Part shown: positions 24,783-33,305 of the stretch, piece after piece
How the letters are laid out: every line of letters starts with the position of its first letter
Position numbering within the stretch: position 1 is the stretch's first letter
Assembly (NCBI RefSeq): GCF_025465275.1
Contig: NZ_JAODNK010000133.1
Span: 1-51,996, forward strand
DNA: 51,996 nt
Direction: 5' to 3'
Source: Nocardia sp.
Lineage (GTDB): Bacteria; Actinomycetota; Actinomycetes; Mycobacteriales; Mycobacteriaceae
Program-made: the position numbers and the translations under genes
The notes under the pieces: model-generated
What the model was told of the DNA's origin: nothing
Database searches by the model: none
Seen by the model: only the letters and a program-made list of their open reading frames with translations

Positions 24783-25721
24783 GTGTCAGACAGACCTGCT
24801 GCCGCCGCCGACGAGACTTCTCGCGCCACCGGTAGGCGGAGCCGTTCCGGCAGGGAAGTGGGTGTGGCATTCGGCGCGAGTGCCTTCTTCGTCTGGGGCA
24901 TGTTCCCGGCCTTCTTCGGACTGCTGACCTTCGCTACTCCGGTCGAGGTGCTGGCCGAGCGAATTCTCTGGACCCTGGTCGTCTCGATGCTGCTCCTGCT
25001 GGTGACCGGCAAGATTCGCGAATTGCGCGGCATCGACGCCCGCACCTGGCGACTGGCCGCGGCGGCATCGCTGGCGCTGTCCATCAACTGGGGTGTCTAC
25101 GTCTACGGCGTCATGTCCGAGCAGGTGGTGCAGTGCGCCCTGGGCTACTTCATCAACCCGCTGGTGACAGTTGCCTTCGGCGTCCTCATCTTCCGCGAGC
25201 GGCTGCGCCGAGTGCAGTGGCTCGCACTGGGTTTGGGCGCGACCGCCGTCATCGTCCTGACCATCGACTACGGCCGCCCACCCTGGATCGCACTCATCCT
25301 GGCGTGCTCCTTCGCGACCTACGGCCTGATCAAAAAGGTCATCCGCCTCGAGGCCCTCCCCGGCCTGGCCGCCGAAGGCATCTCCGCCGCCCCCTTCGCG
25401 ATAATCGCCGTCGTAGTCCTCGCCCTGACCGGCCGCGCCACCTTCGGCTCCACCACCGCCCACTCCGCCCTACTCATGATCACCGGCCCGGTAACCCTCG
25501 TCCCCCTCCTCTTCTTCGCCCTCGCCGCCCCCCGAGTCCCCTTGTCCACCATGGGAATTCTCCAATATCTCACCCCCGCCCTCCAGCTCACCTGGGGCGT
25601 AGCAGTAGGCCACGAACCCATGCCCGCCTCCCGCTGGGCCGGCTTCGCCCTCATCTGGCTGGCCCTGGCCATCTTCACCATCGACGCCCTCCGCCGCTCC
25701 CGCCCGAAGCCGAGCAGTTAG
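24783..25721 (+). CDS. rarD: RarD-type EamA/DMT transporter
   Basis: 312 residues with ten hydrophobic helices after a 25-residue basic lead. The blocks ASAFFVWGMFPAFFGLL, AERILWTLVVSMLLLL, NWGVYVYGVMSEQVVQCALG and YFINPLVTVAFGVLIFRERL are typical of RarD. Substrate unknown. TAACGT at 24771-24776 lies 6 bases before GTG 24783 and no ribosome binding site is seen, so a leaderless start is likely. Divergent from ctpE across about 218 bp in which I see no gene. Confidence 0.9.
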   Translation: MSDRPAAAADETSRATGRRSRSGREVGVAFGASAFFVWGMFPAFFGLLTFATPVEVLAERILWTLVVSMLLLLVTGKIRELRGIDARTWRLAAAASLALSINWGVYVYGVMSEQVVQCALGYFINPLVTVAFGVLIFRERLRRVQWLALGLGATAVIVLTIDYGRPPWIALILACSFATYGLIKKVIRLEALPGLAAEGISAAPFAIIAVVVLALTGRATFGSTTAHSALLMITGPVTLVPLLFFALAAPRVPLSTMGILQYLTPALQLTWGVAVGHEPMPASRWAGFALIWLALAIFTIDALRRSRPKPSS

Positions 25722-25872
25722 ACCAGTCGAAAGCGCCAGGCTCGGCTCTTCTCGGACGTTCGCCGCCAATCCGCTGCCTCTCTGCTGGCGTCGTGCTGCC
25801 CTCCGGCGAGTTCATCTGTGGCACAAGAGATTCAGCATCTCCTACCCTTGAGTCCAGTCAAGGGAGCAACCA

Positions 25873-26016
25873 GTGAGACACCTTCTGTTCCTAATCCTGG
25901 CGATCCTCCTCATCGCCTCGACCTACGACTACGCCAAATCCTCGGGCCACTACCCCCTCGTCGTCGCAGTGGGAGTCCTCGCCACCCTCCAACTGGCCAT
26001 GAGGTCGATCAAGTAG
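25873..26016 (+). CDS. Small membrane protein, 47 residues
   Basis: GTG 25873 with AAGGGAG at 25860-25866, six bases before the start, and a stop at 26014-26016. The product has two hydrophobic stretches (LLFLILAILLIASTYDY and LVVAVGVLATLQLAM) joined by a short polar turn (AKSSGHYP) and ends MRSIK. It looks like a two-helix hairpin membrane protein. The family is not recognised. The ribosome binding site, strong third-position C bias and hydrophobic pattern support coding. Confidence 0.6.
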   Translation: MRHLLFLILAILLIASTYDYAKSSGHYPLVVAVGVLATLQLAMRSIK

Positions 26017-26128
26017 TGCCGCGCCGAACACCCCGTGGTGCAGTTAGGTTGTAGCCGACAGGCTGCACGCGGTGAACGGGTGTGCCACCAGCGCAGAGGA
26101 TCTGATCATGTCCCAACCGGGAATCGGG

Positions 26129-26470
26129 TCAGGTCTTACTCGACGCGTCTTGCTCGTGGACAGTTGAGCTAGCCACGCCATCGGGCGGGGTTGGCGAAGC
26201 GAACCGGTACAGGATGCGCGTAACCGCCCATGCCGCAAGGCGATAGGTGAGGATGGCCGGCACGATGATCAGGAGCGTTATGCGCAGCGCTACCAGTGCG
26301 GCGGCGACGGCTAGGTAGCCCAGGCCCATGCCGTCGGGTGAACCGAAGCCGTGTCGCTCCGACAGTGCTGCCAAGACCGGACGCAGGGCGAGGTACAGCA
26401 CGACCAGGACCACCGGTATGCGGACCAGACGCCACCAGGCGAGCAGTTGACGGGTGTCAGGACGTTTCAT
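26129..26470 (-). CDS. Small integral membrane protein
   Basis: 113 residues with two or three hydrophobic helices (VRIPVVLVVLYLALRPVLAA, GLGYLAVAAALVALRITLLI, IVPAILTYRLAAWAV) and a polar tail. The ATG at 26470 overlaps the stop of the upstream gene (ATGA), so the two are translated together and likely work together at the membrane. Family not recognised. Confidence 0.75.
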   Translation of the reverse strand: MKRPDTRQLLAWWRLVRIPVVLVVLYLALRPVLAALSERHGFGSPDGMGLGYLAVAAALVALRITLLIIVPAILTYRLAAWAVTRILYRFASPTPPDGVASSTVHEQDASSKT

Positions 26471-27642
26471 CGTGCCAGCTCCGGTCCGGAGGTGAGGAAT
26501 GCGAGCAGTAGGGCATTGCCGACTACTCCGCTGGTCGCGAAGCGCAAGCGGGTCCCGCTCCGCAGTGGCAGACCGACGAGATCGGCGGTGCGGAACAGGC
26601 GGGTGAATATGTCGCGGTGACCGAAGGCGCGGGCCGGGGCGAGCGCAAAGCTGGTGGCCGACACCGATATTCCGAGAATTACGGGACCGCTGTCGATATC
26701 CCCGGGACCGTCATGGCCTTTGCCGTACTCATGGATCGCACTGAAGCCGAGGACGCTGCGCTCCTGGTGAAACAACCCCGTCGCCAACTTGTCGGCGAGC
26801 CCCCGATCCGCAAACCCTGCGAAGTAGGCCGCCAGCCCGGTTCCCGAGGCGCGTGGTGCGTCGTGCGCTTGCCCGTCGACACCCATGCGCTGCACCACAA
26901 GTCCCGTACCTCGATCGATCTGCACCGCGCGCACCTGCTGCGCCCAATGCGCGAGAACCGCCGAGTGGTCGATGCCGGTCGCGCGGCCGTGCACCGCGAT
27001 CGCGGCGGCGACGGCAGCCACATCGGTCGGATAGGCCTCGCCGGGAAGGGTTTCCAGCAACCCCGTCGGCGAGGCGAGCAGTTGCCGCTGGAAGGCGGAA
27101 ATCATTGCGTCATGCTGTGCGGCGAGGCCGGGCGGGAACGCCGGATCGACCAGCCGCGCCATCCCGAGCGCGAGAGCGGGATAGGAGAGGTAGGCGTGCG
27201 CGTGCGGGTTGCTCAGATCCGCCGACCCGTCCTCGCCCTTCCAGGCTGCGGTGAACTCGGCGCGCATCTCGGGCAGCAGACTCTTCGCTGCCGCGCGAGT
27301 CACGATCGGCGCGTAGCGATCCCGCCACTCGGGATGCGCCAAACACACCTGCGCCAGTCCCAGCGCCGTCATCTGATGGGCAAGCAGCCCCCACATGCCG
27401 TCAAGCTCCCCGCCCGCGCCGCTCGCCCGCCGATGATCGTCATCAGCCTCGAACGCCACCAACTCCTCAGCAAGCGCATGCACCCGCCCCGCATCCCCGT
27501 CGAACCACCGATCGGCGTCCCGACCACACCACCACCTCGGCAACAACCCCACAACGAGCCCCGCCACCACAACACCAACCAAGATCGCGAGCAAGCGGCG
27601 AAACCTGTGTATTCGACGCCCCGCGCCAGTCGAACTCCCCAT
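26467..27642 (-). CDS. Membrane-anchored protein with helical-barrel-like domain, unknown function
   Basis: 391 residues from ATG 27642. One N-terminal membrane helix (LLAILVGVVVAGLVVGLLP) is followed by an extracellular, alpha-rich domain. Blocks such as GLAQVCLAHPEWRDRYAPIV, NPHAHAYLSYPALALGMARL, GEAYPTDVAAVAAAIAVHGR and GLAAYFAGFADRGLADKLAT suggest an alpha/alpha-barrel as in linalool-dehydratase-like or sugar-processing enzymes. That is a guess. TACGTT ends 6 bases before this ATG, which favours it over the ATG at 27657. It is coupled to the small membrane protein downstream. Confidence 0.7.
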   Translation of the reverse strand: MGSSTGAGRRIHRFRRLLAILVGVVVAGLVVGLLPRWWCGRDADRWFDGDAGRVHALAEELVAFEADDDHRRASGAGGELDGMWGLLAHQMTALGLAQVCLAHPEWRDRYAPIVTRAAAKSLLPEMRAEFTAAWKGEDGSADLSNPHAHAYLSYPALALGMARLVDPAFPPGLAAQHDAMISAFQRQLLASPTGLLETLPGEAYPTDVAAVAAAIAVHGRATGIDHSAVLAHWAQQVRAVQIDRGTGLVVQRMGVDGQAHDAPRASGTGLAAYFAGFADRGLADKLATGLFHQERSVLGFSAIHEYGKGHDGPGDIDSGPVILGISVSATSFALAPARAFGHRDIFTRLFRTADLVGLPLRSGTRLRFATSGVVGNALLLAFLTSGPELAR

Positions 27643-27699
27643 GCTCCGAACGTACATCCACACCCACCGTGAACCTCGAGAGAACCGCATTCGAAGTGA

Positions 27700-27873
27700 T
27701 CAGATCCGAGCGGCGCGCACCAAGGCGTCGAACTTCGAGACGGAGTTGTCGAGCACGATGGCGTCGCCGGGATACATGATCAACTTGCTGTAGTCGGCGA
27801 CCTCTTGGTCGTGGTGCTCAGGCGCAAGTCGGGGGGCATATTGCCGCTGGTGCGCGCGCCGGATGCTCGACAC
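27700..27873 (-). CDS. Possible small ORF or gene remnant, 57 residues
   Basis: GTG 27873 to TGA 27702-27700 on the minus strand. The product looks protein-like, with EHHDQEVADYSKLIMYPGD and AIVLDNSVSKFDALVRAARI. It may be a real small protein or the C-terminal scrap of a lost gene; no ribosome binding site is clear. It lies in a 458-bp stretch without other genes. The rest of that stretch holds an inverted repeat at 27883-27892/27920-27929 and otherwise nothing I recognise. Confidence 0.3.
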   Translation of the reverse strand: MSSIRRAHQRQYAPRLAPEHHDQEVADYSKLIMYPGDAIVLDNSVSKFDALVRAARI

Positions 27874-28100
27874 CGGTCCGGTCCGGTGGGCTGGTTCCGA
27901 AGAGGCCCGACAACTCGCGAGCCCACCGGTATCATGGGCCGCTACATGGCGGATCGTGGGTGAGCACGAATCACACTGCGCTCACGTTACTTCGGGCAAT
28001 GCCGAACCATTTCCGGTCAGCGCGGTCCGATCCACGCCGGGTACTGCGAGGCGACAGGCTGGTGGGGCGTAGCCGGAGTCGCAGCTGGGGGCGCGGCGGT

Positions 28101-30092
28101 TCAGATGATGTTGGCGGCGATCAGCAGGTTCCAGATCTCGCCCTGGTCGATGACCTCTACGCCGAGCTTTTCGGCCTTGGTCAGTTTGCTGTCGCCGACT
28201 CCTGCGCCGGTGATGAGTAGGTCGGTGTTCGCGGAGACCGAGGATGCTGCTGTTGCGCCTGCCTTTTCGCATAGGCGTTGGAAGGTTGGGCGGGCGACCT
28301 TTTCGCCGGAGCGGGGGTCGCTGATGGCGCCGGTGATCACGATCGACTTGCCTTCCAGGGGTGCGCCGGCGGCGATGACCGGGGGGAGGTCTTCCTCGCG
28401 CACGTCCAGGGAGACGCCTGCTGCTCGTAGCCGCTCGAGTTCCGGTCGCAGGCGGGTGAGGTGCGCGACCAGGGAGGCGGCGACCTTCGGTCCGATATCC
28501 TCTACCGCCACAAGCTTTTCCTCGCCCGCGTCGGCGACCTCTTCGAGGGAGCCGAAGCCCGCTCGGGCCAGGCGCGCGGCGGTGCCGTCGGAGGCCATGG
28601 GGATAGCCAGGCCGATCAGCGCGCGGCGCAGGCCGACCTCACGGCTGGCATCGATCGAGTCGATCATGCGCGCGGCCGAGACCTCGCCCATGCGGTCGAA
28701 TTCGAGCAGGCGCTCCTTGGTCAGCGTGTAGAAGTCCGACGGGCTCTCCAGGATGCCCGCCTCGGCCAGGCGTTCGATCCACACCCCGCCGATGGCGTCG
28801 ATATCCGCCGCCGCCCGCGACGCCCAGTGGATCAGCCTCCGCACCGTCTGCGCGGGGCAGGAGACGTTGGTGCAGAACAGCTCTCGGCTATTGCCCTGCT
28901 CGGTCACCGGCTGCCCGCACGAGGGGCAGGCGGTGGGCGGCACGATCTCGCGCTCCTCGCCGGTGCGCTTGGCGGCGTCGAGCACGCCCGCCACGAACGG
29001 GATCACATCGCCCGCGCGGCGCACCAGCACGGTGTCACCGACCTTGATATCGCGGGCGCGGATCACCTCCTGGTTGGCCAGCGTCGCCTTCGTGACCGTC
29101 GTGCCGCCGACGAACACCGGCTCCAGCCACGCGACCGGGACGATCTTGCCGGTCTTGCCGACGTCCCAGACCACGTCGGCCAGCAGGGTGGTCTTCTCCT
29201 CAGCGGCGAACTTGAACGCCAGCGCGCCACGCGGGGAATTCGACCGAATCCCGGCCGCCGCGTAGGCATTACGATCGGCCAGCCGCAACACCGCGCCGTC
29301 GAGGTCGTAGTCCAGCGCATTGCGACCCTGCTCGATCGCGGTGATGGCCGCCTGCGCCTGCTCGGCGTCGGCGCAGAGCCGCATCGCCGCGCCCGCGACG
29401 CCCAGCGCCCGCAGCCCCTCCCCGAGATCGACCGCGGCGCCGCCATCGGAGGTATCCAAATCGAAGCCGAAGAACTGCAGCCGGCGCTCGGAGACCGTGG
29501 CCGGATCCTTCGCCCGCAGCGTGCCCGCCGCGGCATTGCGCGGATTGATCAGCGGCTTGTCCGGATGCGCCGTGTTGTAGGCGACGAAGGTCGAACGCAG
29601 CATCACCGCCTCGCCGCGCACCTCCACCCGCCCGGGAACGTCGATCCGCTCCGGGACACCATCGACCAACGCGCGGACCAGCATGGTCACGTCGTCACCG
29701 GTGGTGCCGTCACCCCGGGTCACGGCACGTACCAGCCGCCCGTCCTCGAAAACCAGGGCCAGGGACAACCCGTCGAGCTTCGGCATCACCACCACCGACT
29801 GGCCGGGGAAGCGGCCGAAGAACGCCGCGACCTGCTCAGGCTTGGTCGACTTCTCGAGTGACAGCATCGGCCGCGAGTGCCGGGTCGGGGCGTGCAGCAC
29901 CGCGGGCGCGCCGACCTGCTCCAGCGGATTCGGGTCGGGCGTGAGATCGGGATGCGCCTCGATCAGACCACGCAGCTCGTCCTCGATCGTGTCGTATTCG
30001 GCGTCCGCGACCAGCGGCGAGCCCTGGTAGTAGGCGTCACGCAGCGCCACGATACGGTCCGCGAGCTCTTGGATATGTTCCCCAGTTTCCAC
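28101..30092 (-). CDS. ligA: NAD-dependent DNA ligase LigA, divergent type
   Basis: 663 residues from GTG 30092; GTG 30125 is also possible. All LigA parts are present: YYQGSPLVADAEYD, adenylation motif MPKLDGLSLAL (active Lys in KLDG), TRGDGTTGDDVT, the zinc finger CPSCGQ...CTNVSCPAQ, helix-hairpin-helix repeats (LVAVEDIGPKVAASL), and a C-terminal BRCT domain (GKSIVITGAIS). The text around the active lysine differs from the usual CELKIDG-type, and the neighbours are not those of the main actinobacterial ligA, so it may be a second copy. It seals nicks using NAD. It lies 54-87 bp downstream of the GH43-like gene. Confidence 0.93.
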   Translation of the reverse strand: METGEHIQELADRIVALRDAYYQGSPLVADAEYDTIEDELRGLIEAHPDLTPDPNPLEQVGAPAVLHAPTRHSRPMLSLEKSTKPEQVAAFFGRFPGQSVVVMPKLDGLSLALVFEDGRLVRAVTRGDGTTGDDVTMLVRALVDGVPERIDVPGRVEVRGEAVMLRSTFVAYNTAHPDKPLINPRNAAAGTLRAKDPATVSERRLQFFGFDLDTSDGGAAVDLGEGLRALGVAGAAMRLCADAEQAQAAITAIEQGRNALDYDLDGAVLRLADRNAYAAAGIRSNSPRGALAFKFAAEEKTTLLADVVWDVGKTGKIVPVAWLEPVFVGGTTVTKATLANQEVIRARDIKVGDTVLVRRAGDVIPFVAGVLDAAKRTGEEREIVPPTACPSCGQPVTEQGNSRELFCTNVSCPAQTVRRLIHWASRAAADIDAIGGVWIERLAEAGILESPSDFYTLTKERLLEFDRMGEVSAARMIDSIDASREVGLRRALIGLAIPMASDGTAARLARAGFGSLEEVADAGEEKLVAVEDIGPKVAASLVAHLTRLRPELERLRAAGVSLDVREEDLPPVIAAGAPLEGKSIVITGAISDPRSGEKVARPTFQRLCEKAGATAASSVSANTDLLITGAGVGDSKLTKAEKLGVEVIDQGEIWNLLIAANII

Positions 30093-30179
30093 AGCACAGA
30101 CGCTACCGATACCTACCGACACCACGTGCGATGACGCCGCGCTACCGCCCGGGGCTTCCCGCTGATCCGGTATCGACGG

Positions 30180-31091
30180 TCAGCCGCGCTCGGGCAGCAC
30201 CGTGAAATGCCGGACGGTGCCGGACAGCCCGGGAAGTTCGGCGGGCGGCGTCCACGTGCGGAAGTCGTCGTGGCTGTCGCTGTAGAGGTACTTGCCGTCC
30301 TCATAGGCATCGAAGAAGATGCGCCAGCCGCTATTGGGCAGTGGGATGACGCACTGGCCTTCCCGCGGCGTACCCCACCCGGCCCAATCCTCGGTCTGCA
30401 CAAAGGCATACCGCCCGCGGAGCTGATCGGAAACCGCGAGTTCGACGTACTTGGTTTGTTCGTCCTTGGTGAAGGCGTAGTACTGACCGCGGTGATGCAC
30501 CACGGTGGTGTCGATATAGCCGTACCCGGTGTCGGGCTTCGGGCCGAGTCCCACCATCGGGGTCAGCGGAGTCCACGATTGCAGCCCGGGATCGGTGGCG
30601 GTCATCAGATGTGGGGTGAAGCGAACTCCGTCCGACAGCGAGACCAGCACATTGACCTCACCATTCGGATCGACGAACCATTCCGGAGCCCACGTCGAGG
30701 TCACACCGGACACGTCGACCGGATAGTCGTAGAGGTGAGTCCACGCGAGTCGGTCATCGCTGTGCGCGAATCCGACTGTCTGGCCCTCCCACCCGGTGGT
30801 GTAGGTGAGGTAGTAGCGCCCGTCGGTATGCCGGATCAGACTCGGATCCCGCAGCAGCCCACTCGGTGGCTGATAGGCGGATCCCCGCAGCAGCTGGAAG
30901 TTGGTCGCATCAGTGGATTCGTAGACGTACAGATCGGTTTCACTGGCATTGGTGAACGCCGTCATCGTGTACCGCACCGTCGTCCGGCCCGGCTGAGTGA
31001 GCCCCGGATCGCTCACCGCACGCCCGGAAGCCAGCCCGTACAGCGGCACACTCCCCGCCAAAGCCAGTACGAACCTTCGACTAACCGCCAT
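30180..31091 (-). CDS. Exported GH43-like glycosidase
   Basis: 303 residues. The N-terminus has SRRFVLALAG then a hydrophobic stretch, a possible Tat signal. The mature part reads as a five-bladed propeller of the GH43/GH62 kind: LLRDPSLIRHTDGRYYLTYT, GVTSTWAPEWFVDPNGEVNV, DTGYGYIDTTVVHHRGQYYA and GQCVIPLPNSGWRIFFDAYE. Such enzymes cut arabinan or xylan. In a mycolic-acid bacterium the wall arabinogalactan is a conceivable substrate, but that is inference. Catalytic residues are not firmly placed. Confidence 0.75.
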   Translation of the reverse strand: MAVSRRFVLALAGSVPLYGLASGRAVSDPGLTQPGRTTVRYTMTAFTNASETDLYVYESTDATNFQLLRGSAYQPPSGLLRDPSLIRHTDGRYYLTYTTGWEGQTVGFAHSDDRLAWTHLYDYPVDVSGVTSTWAPEWFVDPNGEVNVLVSLSDGVRFTPHLMTATDPGLQSWTPLTPMVGLGPKPDTGYGYIDTTVVHHRGQYYAFTKDEQTKYVELAVSDQLRGRYAFVQTEDWAGWGTPREGQCVIPLPNSGWRIFFDAYEDGKYLYSDSHDDFRTWTPPAELPGLSGTVRHFTVLPERG

Positions 31092-31163
31092 CCGCCGAAT
31101 TATTCATGCCCATTCGCCACAAAGTTGCCGACACACCGATCGGTATACCGGCCCGGTGACACG

Positions 31164-31310
31164 TCATATCCAGCTGTCGAACCCGTGCTCGCCGAGCCAC
31201 GCGATCATGCCGTCGAATCCGTCGGCGCTGTTCAGCTCGTGCGCGATGCGCTGGCCGGAGCCTCGACGCTTCCGGAGCCCGACCGAGAATGCCGCTCCTC
31301 CGCGTGGCAT
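31164..31310 (-). CDS. Possible 48-residue ORF or gene remnant
   Basis: ATG 31310 to TGA 31166-31164. The product contains GGAAFSVGLRKRRGSGQRIA and a protein-like tail FDGMIAWLGEHGFDSWI. Its ATG lies in one arm of a 14-bp hairpin, so it may instead be the C-terminal scrap of a lost gene. It is the only content I see in the 277-bp gap besides that hairpin. Confidence 0.25.
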   Translation of the reverse strand: MPRGGAAFSVGLRKRRGSGQRIAHELNSADGFDGMIAWLGEHGFDSWI

Positions 31311-31342
31311 TCCGCATCCCCTCATCGAATGCGGAATGCCAC
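31304..31342. terminator. 14-bp perfect hairpin after the ABC transporter operon
   Basis: GTGGCATTCCGCAT pairs with ATGCGGAATGCCAC around an 11-base loop, 26 bases after the stop of the substrate-binding protein gene. It is probably the operon terminator; no U run. Confidence 0.6.
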
Positions 31343-31368
31343 GCCAGGCATCCTCGGCGGGCCGGGGG

Positions 31369-32421
31369 CTACTGCGTCCCCCGCTTCAGTGCCTGCTCGA
31401 CGAACTGATTCGTATAGGTCGCATTCAGATCGATGCGGTCGCGCACCGGTTGCACATTGCGCGAGTACTGACTCAGGATGCGCAGGACATTCTCTGCCCC
31501 TTCGCGTTTCATGAGTCCGTCACCGTTTAACATGCTGATGGAATCGCGTACCGATTTGACGTATAGCTTGGGATCGCCGCCCGCGTACTGCGAGGGCATC
31601 TTGGCGGCGATCTCCTCGGGGCTGTGCGTTTTGATCCACTGCAGGGTCTGCACGAACGAGGTGACCAGCTTCTGCACGATCTCGGGATGGCTGTCCACGG
31701 TCTCGCACCGCATGTACAGCGAGGCAGCGGGATACAGTCCGCCGAGTGCCGCGCGGGTGCCCTGCTCATTGCGCATATCGACGAGCACCTGCGCATCACC
31801 GGAGGTGACCATCTTGGCGACGGTCGGATCGGTGGTCATGCCCGCATCGATGCCATTGTGATTCATGCCGGCGATGAAGGTCTGTCCCGCACCGACTTTC
31901 ACCCGGGTGTAGTCGGAAGTGCCCAGCCCCTCCTGCCCGGCCAGCGCCTGGGTGAGGAAGTCGGTGGACGAACCCAGCGAGGTGACGCCGAGATTGCGGC
32001 CCTTGAAGTCCTTGGGGGAGCGGATGGTCGCCGCATCCGACTTGGAAACCAATTCCACTTCGCCCGGCACATCGGCGAATTGCACGACCGTGCGCAGACA
32101 TTGATCCTTGGCCTGCAGATCGATGGTGTGATCGTAGAACCCGACCACGGCCTGCACATCGCCGGTGAGCAGCGCGGTTTCGGCGGTCGCGCCGGACTGT
32201 TCGCCGAGCAGCTGCACATCGATGTCATTGCGTTCGAAATTGCCCAGCTTCTGAGTCAGCATGGCGGGCAGATAAATCACCTTCTCCAGGCCGCCGACCA
32301 TAATGGTGAGCTGCGGCCGCCCGTTCGCCACCGGAATGGACCGGGAATCGCGGCAACCGGTCATCAGCAGTAGCGAGGAAACGGCGAGCAGCACCAGCGC
32401 GAGGGTTTTGCGGTGTCTCAT
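31369..32421 (-). CDS. ABC transporter substrate-binding lipoprotein (NMT1/SsuA type)
   Basis: 350 residues from ATG 32421. The signal peptide ends in lipobox LMTGC (Cys23). The mature domain has the NMT1/SsuA/TauA pattern: GLEKVIYLPAMLTQKLGNFE, SGATAETALLTGDVQAVVGF, PKDFKGRNLGVTSLGSSTDF, MNHNGIDAGMTTDPTVAKMV. Such proteins bind sulfonates, nitrate, pyrimidine precursors or aromatic acids; the ligand cannot be read. It is the last gene of an ATPase-permease-binding protein operon, 2 bp after the permease. Confidence 0.9.
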   Translation of the reverse strand: MRHRKTLALVLLAVSSLLLMTGCRDSRSIPVANGRPQLTIMVGGLEKVIYLPAMLTQKLGNFERNDIDVQLLGEQSGATAETALLTGDVQAVVGFYDHTIDLQAKDQCLRTVVQFADVPGEVELVSKSDAATIRSPKDFKGRNLGVTSLGSSTDFLTQALAGQEGLGTSDYTRVKVGAGQTFIAGMNHNGIDAGMTTDPTVAKMVTSGDAQVLVDMRNEQGTRAALGGLYPAASLYMRCETVDSHPEIVQKLVTSFVQTLQWIKTHSPEEIAAKMPSQYAGGDPKLYVKSVRDSISMLNGDGLMKREGAENVLRILSQYSRNVQPVRDRIDLNATYTNQFVEQALKRGTQ

Positions 32422-32423
32422 GT

Positions 32424-33305
32424 TCACACCCCGTGGCCCGAAGAAGCCTGCGACGGACGCCATTTCAGCAGCCGGTTCTCGGCCAGCCCGATCAGCCATT
32501 CGGCCACCAGCGCCACCACGGTGATGATGATCATGCCCGCATAGATGCCGGCCGCATCGAAGGTGCCCTGCGCATTGGAGATGAGCAGCCCCAAACCCTT
32601 GCTGGCACCGGCATATTCACCGACGACCGCACCGATGAGCGCGAAGCCGAAGGCCGTGTGCAGGCTGGACAGAATCCAGGTCGTGGCACTCGGCAGCACG
32701 ATGGAGGTCAGCACCTGACGCTTGGACGCGCCCAGGATTCGCGCATTGTTGATGACATTGCCGTCCACTTCACGAGCGCCGGTGAAGGCATTGAAGAACA
32801 CCGCGAAGAACACCAGCACCACCACGGTCGCCACCTTGGAGCTGAGCCCGAGCCCGAACCAGATGATGAACAGCGACGCCAGCACAATGCGCGGAACGGC
32901 GTTGAGCGCCTTGATGAATGGTGCCAGCACATCAGCCCAGTACCGGCTACGACCCAGCAGTACACCCAGCACCACACCCGCTACGGTGCCGATGACGAAC
33001 CCGAGCACCGCCTCCTGCACGGTGGTGTAGAGCTGCAGCCAGATGGACCCGAATTGGGTGCCGTCGGTGAACCATTCGTAGAGCCGATCCCAGATGAGCG
33101 AAGGCTTGGAGTAGAAGAACGGGTCGATCCACAGCGAAGCGGTCAGTTCCCAGGAGCCCAGCCATAGCGCGATCAGCAGAACGCGCAGGCCCCAGGTGCG
33201 AATCTTCTCCTTGCGCGCCTGAGTGCGGACCCGGGCCAGAATCTGCGCCTCGGTCTCGAATTCCGGTGTGAAGGTGGCGGTTTGCGGTATGACATCAAGC
33301 GACAC
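32424..33305 (-). CDS. ABC transporter permease (SsuC/TauC type)
   Basis: 293 residues from GTG 33305, with GGGAG upstream. About six membrane helices; the EAA loop that docks to the ATPase reads NARILGASKRQVLTSIVLPS. After an N-terminal cytoplasmic tail the helices start at LRVLLIALWLGSWELTASLW. The start lies inside the end of the ATPase gene (11-base overlap), so translation is coupled. Confidence 0.92.
   Translation of the reverse strand: MSLDVIPQTATFTPEFETEAQILARVRTQARKEKIRTWGLRVLLIALWLGSWELTASLWIDPFFYSKPSLIWDRLYEWFTDGTQFGSIWLQLYTTVQEAVLGFVIGTVAGVVLGVLLGRSRYWADVLAPFIKALNAVPRIVLASLFIIWFGLGLSSKVATVVVLVFFAVFFNAFTGAREVDGNVINNARILGASKRQVLTSIVLPSATTWILSSLHTAFGFALIGAVVGEYAGASKGLGLLISNAQGTFDAAGIYAGMIIITVVALVAEWLIGLAENRLLKWRPSQASSGHGV

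Noticed and set aside
28461..29861. Plus-strand frame of 466 codons opposite ligA
   Set aside because: Antisense image of ligA with Arg/Ala/Gly-rich text and no motif.
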